From contig NZ_JOJP01000001.1 in NCBI RefSeq assembly GCF_000710775.1, positions 3,942,780 through 4,006,779 of the forward strand: 64,000 bases of DNA, in the 5' to 3' direction. Shown piece by piece: positions 44,502 to 53,602 of the stretch. Each line of letters starts with the position of its first letter. Positions within the stretch are counted from its first letter, which is position 1. The stretch comes from Endozoicomonas elysicola. GTDB taxonomy: Bacteria > Pseudomonadota > Gammaproteobacteria > Pseudomonadales > Endozoicomonadaceae. The notes beneath the pieces were generated by a model. The model did no database searches, was not told the DNA's origin, and saw only the letters and a program-made list of their open reading frames with translations. The translations under genes and the position numbers were made by a program.

Positions 44502-45635
44502 ATGAAAATTGTTATTGCACCAGACTCGTTTAAAGAATGCCTTACTGCAGCCCAGGTAGCACAGGCTATTGAAACCGGTTTGAAGCAGGTTCTGCCGGAT
44601 GCAGAGTACATTAAAGTTCCAGTTGCCGACGGTGGAGAAGGCACACTTCAGTCACTGGTTGATGCCACCGGCGGCAGACTGATTGAGGTACCGGTCACCG
44701 GCCCAATGGGAGAGCCCGTTCAGGCCAGCTTCGGCTTGCTGGGTGATGGTGAAACCGCCGTCATTGAAATGGCCAGGGCTTCAGGTATTGAACTGGTACC
44801 TGCGGATCAGCGTAACCCGATGATCAGCACGACAAGGGGAACGGGAGAGTTGATTCTCAGTGCCTTGGATCACGGCATCAAGCGCATGATCGTCGGTATT
44901 GGTGGCAGTGCGACCAACGATGGCGGTGCCGGTATGATGCAGGCACTGGGCGTAAAACTGCTGGATGCTGATGAAGAAGAGCTGCCCTGTGGTGGTGCAG
45001 CATTATCAAAACTCTGTAGCATTGACACCAGCCAGATGGATGAGCGTCTGAAGCATGTTGAATTCATTGCAGCCTGCGATGTGGACAATCCTCTCACCGG
45101 AGCCAATGGTGCTTCTGCCGTGTTTGGCCCTCAGAAAGGTGCCAACCCTGAGATGGTTGAAGCGCTGGACCAGGCACTGAAACACTATGCCAGCCTTCTG
45201 AAACGCGACCTGGGTAAAGAGGTTGAGCAACAGCCTGGGGCAGGTGCTGCGGGAGGCATGGGGGCTGCTCTGCTCGCCTTCCTGGGCGCTGAACTAAAGC
45301 CGGGGATTGATATCGTAATGGACGCCGTCGACCTGGCGGAGAAAGTCATCGGTGCTGATCTGGTGATTACCGGAGAAGGCCGCATTGATGGACAGACGGC
45401 ACAGGGTAAAACGCCTGTGGGGGTTGCCCGGATTGCTAAACATTTTGACCTTCCTGTGATTGCACTGGCAGGCTCTGTAGGTTCAGGTGTCGAAGCCGTT
45501 TATGAACGTGGAATTGACGCTCTGTTCCCGATTGTTCATGGCGCCGTACCACTATCAGAAGCACTGGCTAATGGAGAAGAAAATTTGATCCGTGCAGCCA
45601 GAAATCTGGCCAGTACCTTAACGCTTCTCCGCTGA
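44502..45635 (+). CDS. Glycerate 2-kinase
   Basis: Phosphorylates D-glycerate (GarK/GlxK family). The 377 residues from ATG 44502, behind GAGGGA, begin MKIVIAPDSFKECLTAAQVA, the family signature. GIGGSATNDGGAGMMQALG and GAAGGMGAALLAFLGAELKPG are present, as is TGEGRIDGQTAQGKTPVGVA. It completes the cdaR-gntP-kinase glycerate-use operon; garK versus glxK cannot be decided. Confidence 0.94.
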   Translation: MKIVIAPDSFKECLTAAQVAQAIETGLKQVLPDAEYIKVPVADGGEGTLQSLVDATGGRLIEVPVTGPMGEPVQASFGLLGDGETAVIEMARASGIELVPADQRNPMISTTRGTGELILSALDHGIKRMIVGIGGSATNDGGAGMMQALGVKLLDADEEELPCGGAALSKLCSIDTSQMDERLKHVEFIAACDVDNPLTGANGASAVFGPQKGANPEMVEALDQALKHYASLLKRDLGKEVEQQPGAGAAGGMGAALLAFLGAELKPGIDIVMDAVDLAEKVIGADLVITGEGRIDGQTAQGKTPVGVARIAKHFDLPVIALAGSVGSGVEAVYERGIDALFPIVHGAVPLSEALANGEENLIRAARNLASTLTLLR

Positions 45636-45650
45636 TAATATTTTAAATTA

Positions 45651-45710
45651 ACCACAGAGTCACAGAGCAAAGCCTTCTTCTTTATCTCTGTGACTCTGTG
45701 TATTTGTGGT
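45651..45710. repeat. Foldback repeat, possible terminator
   Basis: CACAGAGTCACAGAG (45653-45667) pairs perfectly with CTCTGTGACTCTGTG (45686-45700); ACCAC and GTGGT lie at the outer edges. It follows the kinase gene by 15 bases, so could terminate it. The ACCACnnAGnnCAC pattern recurs at 57464-57519. Confidence 0.65.
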
Positions 45711-45840
45711 AGCTCTCTTTCCTCCTCAAATATGCCCCCTCCCCGAACAGTCATCCAAATAGTGCAGGATGATTCCCCAATGCCGATATGAGCTATGAAC
45801 CCCCTGTTTTTCATTCGAGCAGCTTTACCCGGGATTGTTC

Positions 45841-46557
45841 ATGGCCAAAGAACCTGAAGATAAAAATAATTCTGATGACAATGATAATGGCAATGTCATC
45901 GATATGTTCACCCGCAAACCTCTGGATGAGGTTAATCAACACCAGATTATCCGTATAGCCCCAGAGCTGGATGGCATGGAAATGCTCTACAGTAACGATG
46001 CCAACCCCGGCAAATTGTTCAGCATGAAAATACTCTGCTGGGCACTGATGAAAGATGGAACCATTGATGCACTGATCCCCTGGTTAAACAAAGTTGTCCC
46101 GGCAAGAGAACTCAATGACCCACTGAACGGCCACTGGGAGGGTTATTTTGACAAAGTTCACGATCACGCATTTTTTGAAGTTCCGGAACACAGGGTTGCA
46201 GAGCTAGAAAATGCCGTAAACTATTACCCTCCAATAGAAGATACGGATGAAGCGATAATCGTTCAGGAAATTCCGGACACTATTGGCACACATGCCATAC
46301 TCACGGAAGACCAGTTCAAAACCATTGTTCTGGTTCATGTAACCAGCTGGCGCCTTTATAGCGATGGCCGGGTGATGGCCATGGTGGCCGATGACAAAAA
46401 AGTGGAAAACACGCCGGTACTACCGGGCGATGAGTGCCTGTTTGCCGCCCAGGATCATGAAGATTTCCATTACTTTTTCCATTATGTGATTGCCAACAAG
46501 ATCAAGCATGGTGATCCGGAGGCTTTAGCCGCGTTTACTCACCTGGTCGAAGGGTAA
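45841..46557 (+). CDS. Conserved hypothetical acidic protein
   Basis: Cytoplasmic protein of 238 residues from ATG 45841 (a TTG lies two codons earlier). The N-terminal 20 residues are Asp/Asn-rich, followed by VIDMFTRKPL and a folded-looking body (MKILCWALMKDGTIDALIPWLNKVV). No domain recognised. The GC-richer composition resembles core genes, unlike its 3' neighbours. Confidence 0.7.
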   Translation: MAKEPEDKNNSDDNDNGNVIDMFTRKPLDEVNQHQIIRIAPELDGMEMLYSNDANPGKLFSMKILCWALMKDGTIDALIPWLNKVVPARELNDPLNGHWEGYFDKVHDHAFFEVPEHRVAELENAVNYYPPIEDTDEAIIVQEIPDTIGTHAILTEDQFKTIVLVHVTSWRLYSDGRVMAMVADDKKVENTPVLPGDECLFAAQDHEDFHYFFHYVIANKIKHGDPEALAAFTHLVEG

Positions 46558-46738
46558 TAACCCCGTATAGAACCACCTTCAGAGCTTGCCATAGCAAGTA
46601 GTCAGAGCTGCTTGCTAATACTTATATCAAGAGCTAATTTGATACTTTCCTATGCCCCCTTCCCGCTGAAGATAATCAATCCAACAACCAACTCAACCTT
46701 TTTAAAACTTTCTTTAAAAAGCCAATGGAGTAAAAGAT

Positions 46739-47440
46739 ATGGAGCCCGGACCATCGGGATATTCAGGTGTAAACAATACATCTACGGCCCCTCACACTTA
46801 CGCCAGTTTCTCGACCAATAAAACTTCAAGTGTCGAGTCTGTGCTTGAAAAGGCACGTATTTTCCGTTTTCGTGAGGTGGACGTAATTGTCGGATATACA
46901 AAACAATATATTTCAAACAAAAGAACTAACTCATATATAGACGCCTCAGGAAAACACTTTGTATTTCGAGATGCTTCGCCTCAGTACCTAGCCAGACGAA
47001 AGGTCGAAGTAATGACTACTTTCTTTGAATCAACAACTCTTGAATTATTTAAAGGTGCCAATGATTCTGAACAACCTGCTCCCAATTCATTGCTTAGTCA
47101 TGCATTCGAATATGATGCTTTTATTAGACAACATGCCAGAAAAATCATGAATCATGAGGCTATACCAGACTTTTTAAAACGACTTGGGAATTCTGGACAG
47201 GAACATCTCCATTTTCTGCAAAAAATAGCTAGTGCAATGCAGGCAAAAACCGAAGTCAATCCAGAACAGGATGGACAATATCTTTTAGCTCTCTGGGTTG
47301 AGCTTTCCAACGCTATGGCTTTCAGAACTTCAGGAAAAAAAACGCCCCTTTCCCACAACCTTTCACGTGGAGCTGCATGGCAAAACATGCGGCTCAGAAC
47401 CAAAATAAACGTCAGTTTTCAGATCAAAACCACGAGCTGA
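46739..47440 (+). CDS. Unknown protein, possibly N-terminal part of a split gene
   Basis: Hypothetical 233-residue protein with a GGAG eight bases before the ATG. It starts with an S/T-rich segment, then a helical body. The last 21 codons overlap the next ORF in another frame, and its final residues (RTKINVSFQIKTTS) look unnatural. A frameshift near 47377-47440 may have separated one protein of about 380 residues into two. No family recognised. Confidence 0.55.
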   Translation: MEPGPSGYSGVNNTSTAPHTYASFSTNKTSSVESVLEKARIFRFREVDVIVGYTKQYISNKRTNSYIDASGKHFVFRDASPQYLARRKVEVMTTFFESTTLELFKGANDSEQPAPNSLLSHAFEYDAFIRQHARKIMNHEAIPDFLKRLGNSGQEHLHFLQKIASAMQAKTEVNPEQDGQYLLALWVELSNAMAFRTSGKKTPLSHNLSRGAAWQNMRLRTKINVSFQIKTTS

Positions 47441-47886
47441 CAATCAAGACTAAAAGAATGAAAAATGAGCCAGAGCAAACAACCAGCTCACAACTTCCAA
47501 GACAAGACTCTACAAGTTCAGAAGACACTATAATTTACAACTCTGAACCAGTTCCTGTGGAAAGTTCACGCCCCCAGAGACAAAACAGCAGCTATTCTAC
47601 TCACATGGAAAAGAGTGATGATACATCAACTGAGGATGATATTGGTAATGACCCAGAAGAGGATAATTTCTTAGATAAAGCGAGAAAGGAAGGGAAAAGT
47701 GAAGCTGAGATTGCAGTATTAAAATTTAACTACCTTATAAGTCAGGCCATGAAAAATGCACAGTTAATTCAGCAAGAACAAATGAGAACTGGTCATCCAA
47801 GTATCTCGGATAATGAAAAAAGAAAAATGATGAGAAGCTTGTATGAAGCCCAACCCATAGTAAAGAGTATTCTAACTAAAAAATAA
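47377..47886 (+). CDS. Unknown low-complexity protein, possibly C-terminal part of a split gene
   Basis: 169 residues, very rich in S, E, D, K and Q up to residue 95 (disordered), then a helical, charged C-terminus. GGAG lies four bases before its ATG, so independent, coupled translation is also possible. A strong stem-loop follows. No family recognised. Confidence 0.5.
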   Translation: MAKHAAQNQNKRQFSDQNHELTIKTKRMKNEPEQTTSSQLPRQDSTSSEDTIIYNSEPVPVESSRPQRQNSSYSTHMEKSDDTSTEDDIGNDPEEDNFLDKARKEGKSEAEIAVLKFNYLISQAMKNAQLIQQEQMRTGHPSISDNEKRKMMRSLYEAQPIVKSILTKK

Positions 47887-47893
47887 TAAGCCA

Positions 47894-47918
47894 GGCTGGA
47901 AGCAATAAGCTTCCAGCC
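47894..47918. terminator. Bidirectional terminator
   Basis: GGCTGGAAGC and GCTTCCAGCC form a 10-bp perfect stem with a 5-base loop between convergent genes. The minus-strand read ends in a T-rich tract (TTATTATTTTTTAG), favouring termination of transcripts entering from metQ as well. Confidence 0.8.
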
Positions 47919-47928
47919 TTAGAAATAT

Positions 47929-48753
47929 TTACTTCCAACCTGCTACAGAACTGCCCTTAAACAGCTCAGCAGCCTTTGCTTCGACGGTGTCGGTCTGGTA
48001 AGACTTAACCAGTGCGACTACGCGAGGGTCTTCCTTATTATCTTCACGGGTAACAATGATATTCACGTATGGTGAATCTTTATCTTCTACCAGCAGGGCA
48101 TCACGGGTTGGAATGTAACCTGCAGGTACCGCATAGGTATTATTGATAAAGGCCATATCCACATCATCCAGAGAACGTGGCAGTTGAGCCGCATCCAGTT
48201 CAATAAACTGGAAGTTGCGTGGGTTCTCAACAATATCAGCTGGCGTTGCTTCCAGATTATTCACATCGTTCAGTTTAATGAAGCCACGCTGATGCAGAAG
48301 AATCAGTGTACGGCCTTCATTGCTTGGGTCGTTAGGAATAGCAATTTTGGCACCGTCTTTCAGTTCACTGATGTCTTTCAGCTTTTTGGAATAGGCGGCA
48401 ATGGGGTAAACAAAGGTATTGCCGACAGCCACCAGTTTAAAGCCACGGTCACGAACCATACTATCCAGATAAGGACGGTGCTGGAATGCATTGGCATCAA
48501 TACTGCCATCAGACAACGCTACGTTAGGAGACACATAGTCAGAGAACTCAATCAGTTCCACATCCACATTATGGTCTTTTTTGGCGATGTCCACGGCCAC
48601 TTTCATAACATCAGCTTCAGGACCTGCCATCACCCCCACCTTTAGAGGGCCATTTGGATCATCAGACTGACCACAACCAACCAACAACGCTGCTGATGCT
48701 AATACCGCCGAACTGGCCAGAATTTTTACCGTTTTTAGAATATTAAAAGTCAT
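47929..48753 (-). CDS. metQ: Methionine-binding lipoprotein
   Basis: Substrate-binding component of the D/L-methionine ABC importer, attached to the inner membrane. 274 residues; lipobox LLVGC with acylated C27. NLPA-family segments are KVGVMAGPEADVMKVAVDIA, DANAFQHRPYLDSM and IAIPNDPSNEGRTLILL. Last gene of metN-metI-metQ. Confidence 0.95.
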   Translation of the reverse strand: MTFNILKTVKILASSAVLASAALLVGCGQSDDPNGPLKVGVMAGPEADVMKVAVDIAKKDHNVDVELIEFSDYVSPNVALSDGSIDANAFQHRPYLDSMVRDRGFKLVAVGNTFVYPIAAYSKKLKDISELKDGAKIAIPNDPSNEGRTLILLHQRGFIKLNDVNNLEATPADIVENPRNFQFIELDAAQLPRSLDDVDMAFINNTYAVPAGYIPTRDALLVEDKDSPYVNIIVTREDNKEDPRVVALVKSYQTDTVEAKAAELFKGSSVAGWK

Positions 48754-48858
48754 TTATTACTCCCAGACTTTATCAACGCTCTATTAACACCGTACTTAGC
48801 TTTAAAAAGTGCTAATAGACTCCCAACAATCAGTTTATTAATAATTTTTTAACTGTAT

Positions 48859-49515
48859 TCAGTGACTGCGATCATAATGCTGTTGAAGCCGATCACCGAT
48901 CATCTGCAATAACTGAACAAGCGCAATCAATACGACCACCGTGGCCAGCATAATGACACCATCAAACCGCTGGTAGCCATAACGGATTCCCAGGTCACCA
49001 AGACCACCTCCACCTATGGCACCTGCCATGGCAGAATAACTGACCAAAGTGACCAGAGTAATCGTCATACCGTTAATCAATCCCGGCCTGGCTTCTGGCA
49101 ACAATACCCGGGTGATGATTTGCAGAGGGCTGGCTCCCATAGACTGAGCCGCTTCCACCAACCCCGAAGGCACTTCAATCAATGCGCCTTCTGCAATCCG
49201 GGCAACAAAAGGAATAGCGGCTACCGTCAGTGGAACAATCGCTGCGGTTGTTCCGATAGAAGTCCCCGTCAGTAGCCTTGTCAGTGGGATGATGGCGACC
49301 ATGAGAATAATGAAAGGAATGGAGCGACCAGCATTCACAATACCACCCAGAACCATGTTGGCAGCCCGGTTCTCGAGAATACGCCCTTCACGGGTGACAT
49401 AAAGCAGAACCCCGAGAGGAATACCCAGCAGAAAACAGATACTGCCAGAAAACGCCACCATGTAGAGGGTTTCCCACAGAGCCTTAAACAACAGCGACCA
49501 TGCATCAGCTGACAT
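48859..49515 (-). CDS. metI: Methionine ABC transporter permease
   Basis: Inner-membrane permease with five spans; contains the EAA-type loop (EAAQSMGASPLQIITRVLLPEARPGL) and the RSIPFIILMVAIIPLTRLL segment of MetI. Start at the second Met codon (49515; 218 residues) is closest to E. coli MetI; 49521 is an alternative. It overlaps metN. Confidence 0.95.
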   Translation of the reverse strand: MSADAWSLLFKALWETLYMVAFSGSICFLLGIPLGVLLYVTREGRILENRAANMVLGGIVNAGRSIPFIILMVAIIPLTRLLTGTSIGTTAAIVPLTVAAIPFVARIAEGALIEVPSGLVEAAQSMGASPLQIITRVLLPEARPGLINGMTITLVTLVSYSAMAGAIGGGGLGDLGIRYGYQRFDGVIMLATVVVLIALVQLLQMIGDRLQQHYDRSH

Positions 49516-50536
49516 AACCAATCACCTCTACCTGGACATTGTCTTTGAGAAACTGTAGAGACTGGTCAATGCCTTCAGGCTCACCCATAATCTCTACCAT
49601 CAAAAAACCCATGGCCTTTTCATTCACCGTTTCAATATCTGCCTGCAGAATATTAAAGTCTGTATTAAATTGACGAGCAGCCTTGGTGATCAGCGGCTGG
49701 ACAACGCCCTGCCCAACAAAAGTAATTCGTACGACAGGCCTGGCACCGTCAGAAGATTCTGGCTGAAAACGTGCTTCAATTTCTGCGATTGGCTTCTCAT
49801 GAATCGCGCTGCGGACAAACTCTTTAGCCAGATCAGTTTGAGGATTAAGAAAGAACTGCTCAACTTCATTCTCTTCAATAATCTTCCCAAAGCTCATAAT
49901 TGCCACACGGTCACAGATGGTTTTCACCACATCCATTTCATGGGTAATAATCAGAACTGTAATTTTCAACTGCCGGTTAATGTCTTTCAGCAATGAAAGA
50001 ATGGATCGTGTGGTTTGAGGATCCAAAGCCGAAGTGGCTTCATCACACAGGAGAACTTTCGGTTTACTGGCCAGAGCTCTGGCGATAGCAACCCGCTGCT
50101 TCTGACCACCTGAAAGCTGGGCTGGGTAGCTGTGCCTTTTATCGCCCAACCCTGTCAGCTCCAGCAAAGGCATAACCGCCTGTTCAATCTCCTGTTTACT
50201 GGCACCTGCCAACTCCAGAGGTAAAGCGATATTGTCGTAAACGGTTCGGCTGGAAAGCAGGTTAAAGTGCTGAAAAATCATACCAATGTTATGGCGAGCC
50301 AATCGCAACTCTTTTTCAGAAAGCCGGGTCAAATCCTGACCGTCAACCAATACCTCACCGGAGGATGGTTTTTCCAGAAGATTGACACAGCGGATCAGCG
50401 TACTTTTACCAGCACCACTGGAGCCAATAACACCATAAATCGTACCTTCAGGCACACTGAGGTCCACTCCATCAATGGCCTTGACCTCAGTGCCGCCAGG
50501 CGCAAACACCTTGGTCAGGTTTTTCAATTCAATCAT
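49505..50536 (-). CDS. metN: Methionine ABC transporter ATP-binding protein
   Basis: ATPase of 343 residues: Walker A GSSGAGKST, signature LSGGQKQR, Walker B VLLCDEATSALD and a switch histidine in ITHEMD. The C-terminal NIL domain (from about 265) senses methionine and inhibits transport in the E. coli homologue. First gene of the operon. Confidence 0.97.
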   Translation of the reverse strand: MIELKNLTKVFAPGGTEVKAIDGVDLSVPEGTIYGVIGSSGAGKSTLIRCVNLLEKPSSGEVLVDGQDLTRLSEKELRLARHNIGMIFQHFNLLSSRTVYDNIALPLELAGASKQEIEQAVMPLLELTGLGDKRHSYPAQLSGGQKQRVAIARALASKPKVLLCDEATSALDPQTTRSILSLLKDINRQLKITVLIITHEMDVVKTICDRVAIMSFGKIIEENEVEQFFLNPQTDLAKEFVRSAIHEKPIAEIEARFQPESSDGARPVVRITFVGQGVVQPLITKAARQFNTDFNILQADIETVNEKAMGFLMVEIMGEPEGIDQSLQFLKDNVQVEVIGYVS

Positions 50537-50574
50537 TACAGCTCCTGCCTACAACTGCGCTGGATGATGAGTAG

Positions 50575-50590
50575 CAATGTCTAAACATCT
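50575..50590 (-). promoter_or_regulatory. Possible MetJ-type operator
   Basis: The minus strand reads AGATGTTTAGACATTG, two adjacent 8-mers resembling the MetJ box AGACGTCT (first 6 of 8). It lies about 40 bases ahead of metN. Weak by itself; position fits methionine repression. Confidence 0.35.
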
Positions 50591-50700
50591 GTTAAAACAG
50601 ATAGAGTATTTGTCAGATAGTTCCAGTTCAGGGAGGGGGAAATCATACCCCGGAAACCGCTCCTGCGTTTCCGCGATACCGTACATCCATGTACATAAAA

Positions 50701-50729
50701 AAACCACCCTGCTGCTAACAGAGTGGTTT
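50701..50729 (-). terminator. Rho-independent terminator after the TSUP gene
   Basis: AAACCAC..CTG and CAG..GTGGTTT arms with one mismatch, followed on the minus strand by six T. It ends transcripts from 50861 or acts as a leader attenuator for metN. A second hairpin (CGGAAAC/GTTTCCG, about 50651-50675) lies between it and metN. No further feature in 50537-50860. Confidence 0.65.
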
Positions 50730-50860
50730 CATAAGGAATTCTTTATTGAAACCCTTCTTTTAGCGGAATTTGTAATGCGCCCGCAAGCCAAGGTCAAATC
50801 AGCGCATGAGTGTACAAACTATCCAAAATAGTGATTTCTGTCAACTCCCGCCAAGTAACA

Positions 50861-51580
50861 TCAAACGGCAGACAGAATAGCGGTTATTCCTGAAATACTG
50901 CAGAGAACAAGCATTATCTGACGAATCCTTTCCTTTTCAACCTTCTCCGCAACTTTGCTGGCCATCCAGTGCCCCGTTAACACCGCCGGAAAAAGACACA
51001 GGCCATAGATCAGCTGCTCTTTTGATAAAAGATCATTAATACCCAGCATAACCAGTGAAATAAAACTGCCAACCACAAAAAATACGGCCAGGTTTGCCCT
51101 GATCCGGTTACCACTTTCATTCTGCAACAGCAGAGCCATGGGAGGGCCACCAATTGATGCCGCCGTCCCCATCATCCCGGAACATAAACCAGCACTGAAC
51201 AACGTGAATGGTGAGGTTTTCAGCTTATAAGGAAAAAGGCTCCCGACAACGGCAAGAAGAACAGCCCCACCCAGCACCAGACTGAGATGCTGGGTACTGA
51301 CCAGCATTAAAATCATCACGCCGAGTATGGATCCGGGCACCCGACCCAGCAGGGCATAACCCAGAATTGAAACATCTATCTCATTGGCATAACGTCTGGC
51401 GGAAAGCGCGCCGATCGCCATACCGGAAAAAATCAGCGGTCCCGGAACCAGGACGGGATCAATTTGATAGAGAAAGGGTGCAGCAACCACTGCCATACCA
51501 AAGCCTATGGTTCCCTGAACAATAGCCCCCAGGCCAACAACACCCATTGCAGCAATCATCTGCAGAAGTGACAGTTCCAT
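50861..51580 (-). CDS. TSUP (TauE/SafE) family permease
   Basis: Inner-membrane protein with about eight spans, often exporting sulfite or organosulfur anions. 239 residues from ATG 51580; a GTG at 51613 would add 11. Family features are the duplicated GxxxGTIGFG-type motif near the start (IVQGTIGFGMAVVAAP) and GLCSGMMGTAASIGGPPMALL in the second half. Its location next to metNIQ might reflect sulfur metabolism. Confidence 0.85.
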   Translation of the reverse strand: MELSLLQMIAAMGVVGLGAIVQGTIGFGMAVVAAPFLYQIDPVLVPGPLIFSGMAIGALSARRYANEIDVSILGYALLGRVPGSILGVMILMLVSTQHLSLVLGGAVLLAVVGSLFPYKLKTSPFTLFSAGLCSGMMGTAASIGGPPMALLLQNESGNRIRANLAVFFVVGSFISLVMLGINDLLSKEQLIYGLCLFPAVLTGHWMASKVAEKVEKERIRQIMLVLCSISGITAILSAV

Positions 51581-51958
51581 GAAAGTACATCCAGCAAAGA
51601 CTTCAGAAGTCACTCAAATCTCTGCTATATTATTTTTTCGAATAAAAAAAGAAGGATAAATTATATAGAGATACTGTCAGCTAAAACATACGTACTGGTA
51701 ATTTTTTTGCCTGCAGAGTGCTTAATAACTGGACAACCGACATTTGTCTTATTTAATAAAAGAGGAAGGAATATTTTTAATCAGTCATGGCTTTTACTTT
51801 TCAGTTTTTCTCATAAAAAGGTGCCATGAAATAAAGAACAGATGTCGTCAGGTATTTTCGCAGTTTTCTACCATTCATATTTTTTCTCTACATGAATGGC
51901 TGCCAGACTTCATCCCACATGTCCCTAACACCCATAACCAGCATGGGCAGGTATTATT
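51581..51958. other. Intergenic region between TSUP and marC genes
   Basis: AT-rich divergent promoter region; no convincing promoter or gene seen. A short frame at 51744-52013 overlaps marC and has no family or codon support. Confidence 0.3.
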
Positions 51959-52564
51959 ATGGAGCTCTTCTTCAAAGATTTCATTATGCTTTGGTCTACC
52001 ATTGATCCGGTAGGTACTCTGGCATTGTTCACAGGACTCACAGCCCGATTATCAAAATCACAAAAGCGTAAGGTGGCCCTGAAAGCAACGACTTACGCTT
52101 TTGTTATCCTCCTGTCGGCCCTGGTTCTCGGGCAGATTATTTTAAAGGCGATGAGTATCCAGCTGATATCCCTACAACTAGCCGGAGGCATCATCCTTTT
52201 CCTTTTTGGTCTACAGATGATCTTTTCCGACCCTGAAGAAGGGACTGGTTCACGGGAACCAGGCCATCAGTTGGCAGTATTTCCTCTGGCAGTTCCTTCG
52301 ATTGCCAGTCCCGGAGCGATCATGGCTGTGATTGTGCTTACAGACAATAATATGAAGACCTTCACTCAACAAGCCATGACCGCAGGAGCCATGACTTCTG
52401 TCCTGCTGATTACCTGCGGGCTCATGCTCATTGCGGACCGGATTTTCCGGGTTATCGGACATAATGGCTCGGCAATCATCATACGGGTTATGGGAATGAT
52501 ACTGGCCGCACTGTCTGTCGAGCTGGTTATGACAGCCCTTGGGGTTCAGCGCTGGATGAGCTAG
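51959..52564 (+). CDS. MarC family membrane protein
   Basis: Integral membrane protein of 201 residues with six spans. Family motifs include the IDPVGTLALFTGLT loop near residue 15 and FPLAVPSIASPGAIMAVIVL. Despite the name, MarC is not involved in multiple antibiotic resistance; function is unknown. The ATG overlaps the end of an AT-rich stretch with no evident Shine-Dalgarno. Confidence 0.87.
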   Translation: MELFFKDFIMLWSTIDPVGTLALFTGLTARLSKSQKRKVALKATTYAFVILLSALVLGQIILKAMSIQLISLQLAGGIILFLFGLQMIFSDPEEGTGSREPGHQLAVFPLAVPSIASPGAIMAVIVLTDNNMKTFTQQAMTAGAMTSVLLITCGLMLIADRIFRVIGHNGSAIIIRVMGMILAALSVELVMTALGVQRWMS

Positions 52565-52667
52565 ACATTCAGCAACTCCCTGTCAGGATTGAACCAGAAA
52601 CCTACCAAGAGTACAAAGTAAAAGAGAAGTACTTCTTCGGGCTCTTAATGAGCTTATATCCAAAGGT

Positions 52668-52786
52668 TTTCAAGTTGCTACGCAGCAGCAAGCAAGTGAA
52701 GCTCCGGGAGTCTTGAAATAGCCGGTAACAGGGCTGAGCTGCGTTCCAGCTAGCGAATGCCAGCCAACAAAAGTAGCAACTTGAAA
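52668..52786. repeat. Foldback repeat with 14-bp perfect arms
   Basis: TTTCAAGTTGCTAC (52668-52681) and its exact complement GTAGCAACTTGAAA (52773-52786), separated by 91 bases; partial similarity continues outward (TATATCC/TATACCC). It lies just downstream of tdk and marC, between convergent genes. It may be a non-autonomous repeat or a transcription end structure. Confidence 0.65.
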
Positions 52787-52844
52787 GGCAACGGGTATAG
52801 TGGTTTCAAAAAAGAAGCTCCATACCCTGCTGCGATCTATCTTT

Positions 52845-53432
52845 CTAGCTCTCCAGGCCCATCATCGACTTATAATGTTTTCTACAAACCGACAGATAGC
52901 TGTCGTTACCACCTATCTGCACCTGACTGCCACTTTTAACAGGATTGCCTTCACCATCAAGACGAAGCTGCATATTGGCTTTTTTCTCACAGCATTTACA
53001 GATGCTCTTCAGCTCCGTTAGCTCATCAGCAATACTGAGCAGAACTTCACTGCCAGCAAACGCCTTGCCAAAAGCATCAGTACGAAGCCCAAAACAAAGC
53101 ACCGGAATGCCCAGAACATCCACCACGTCGGAAAGTTGCCATACTTGTTCCGGTGTCAGGAACTGTGCTTCGTCCACCATGACACAGGCAATATATTCTT
53201 CGCTGTATTCTCTGGCAATTTGCTGCTTCAGGTCATCCTGCTGGGTAATGGCTACCGCTTCGCTTTGCAAACCAATCCTTGAAGTAATTTTCCCCACACC
53301 AAAGCGATCATCAATCACCGGGGCCAGGAGCAGCACCCTTTTACCCGCACTCTCATAATTATGAGCCGATTGCAGAAGGTAAGTACTCTTGCCCGAGTCC
53401 ATGGAAGAAAAATAAAAATAAAGGGAGGCCAT
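52845..53432 (-). CDS. tdk: Thymidine kinase
   Basis: Salvages thymidine by phosphorylation. 195 residues: P-loop SMDSGKST (K15), Walker B VDEAQFL with catalytic E88, lasso region, and zinc ligands C145, C148, C183 and H186. Type II TK as in E. coli. Monocistronic and divergent from the helicase gene. Confidence 0.95.
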   Translation of the reverse strand: MASLYFYFSSMDSGKSTYLLQSAHNYESAGKRVLLLAPVIDDRFGVGKITSRIGLQSEAVAITQQDDLKQQIAREYSEEYIACVMVDEAQFLTPEQVWQLSDVVDVLGIPVLCFGLRTDAFGKAFAGSEVLLSIADELTELKSICKCCEKKANMQLRLDGEGNPVKSGSQVQIGGNDSYLSVCRKHYKSMMGLES

Positions 53433-53602
53433 TACACGTTGATCCTGAGATTGATGGTTTAATTATTCCGTCATTGTCGCTTTATCTCCACCGAAATTAC
53501 CGCACACCATTTTGTAAAAATGCTTACCACTGGTTTTTACCGGCTATGTCAGCCCTCGTTTTTTTGCTAGCCTTCTCTGCTTCCAACCTTTGCGCGTACT
53601 GA

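Noticed and set aside
51744-52013. Plus-strand frame before marC
   Set aside because: Overlaps the marC start in another frame; no ribosome site or family.
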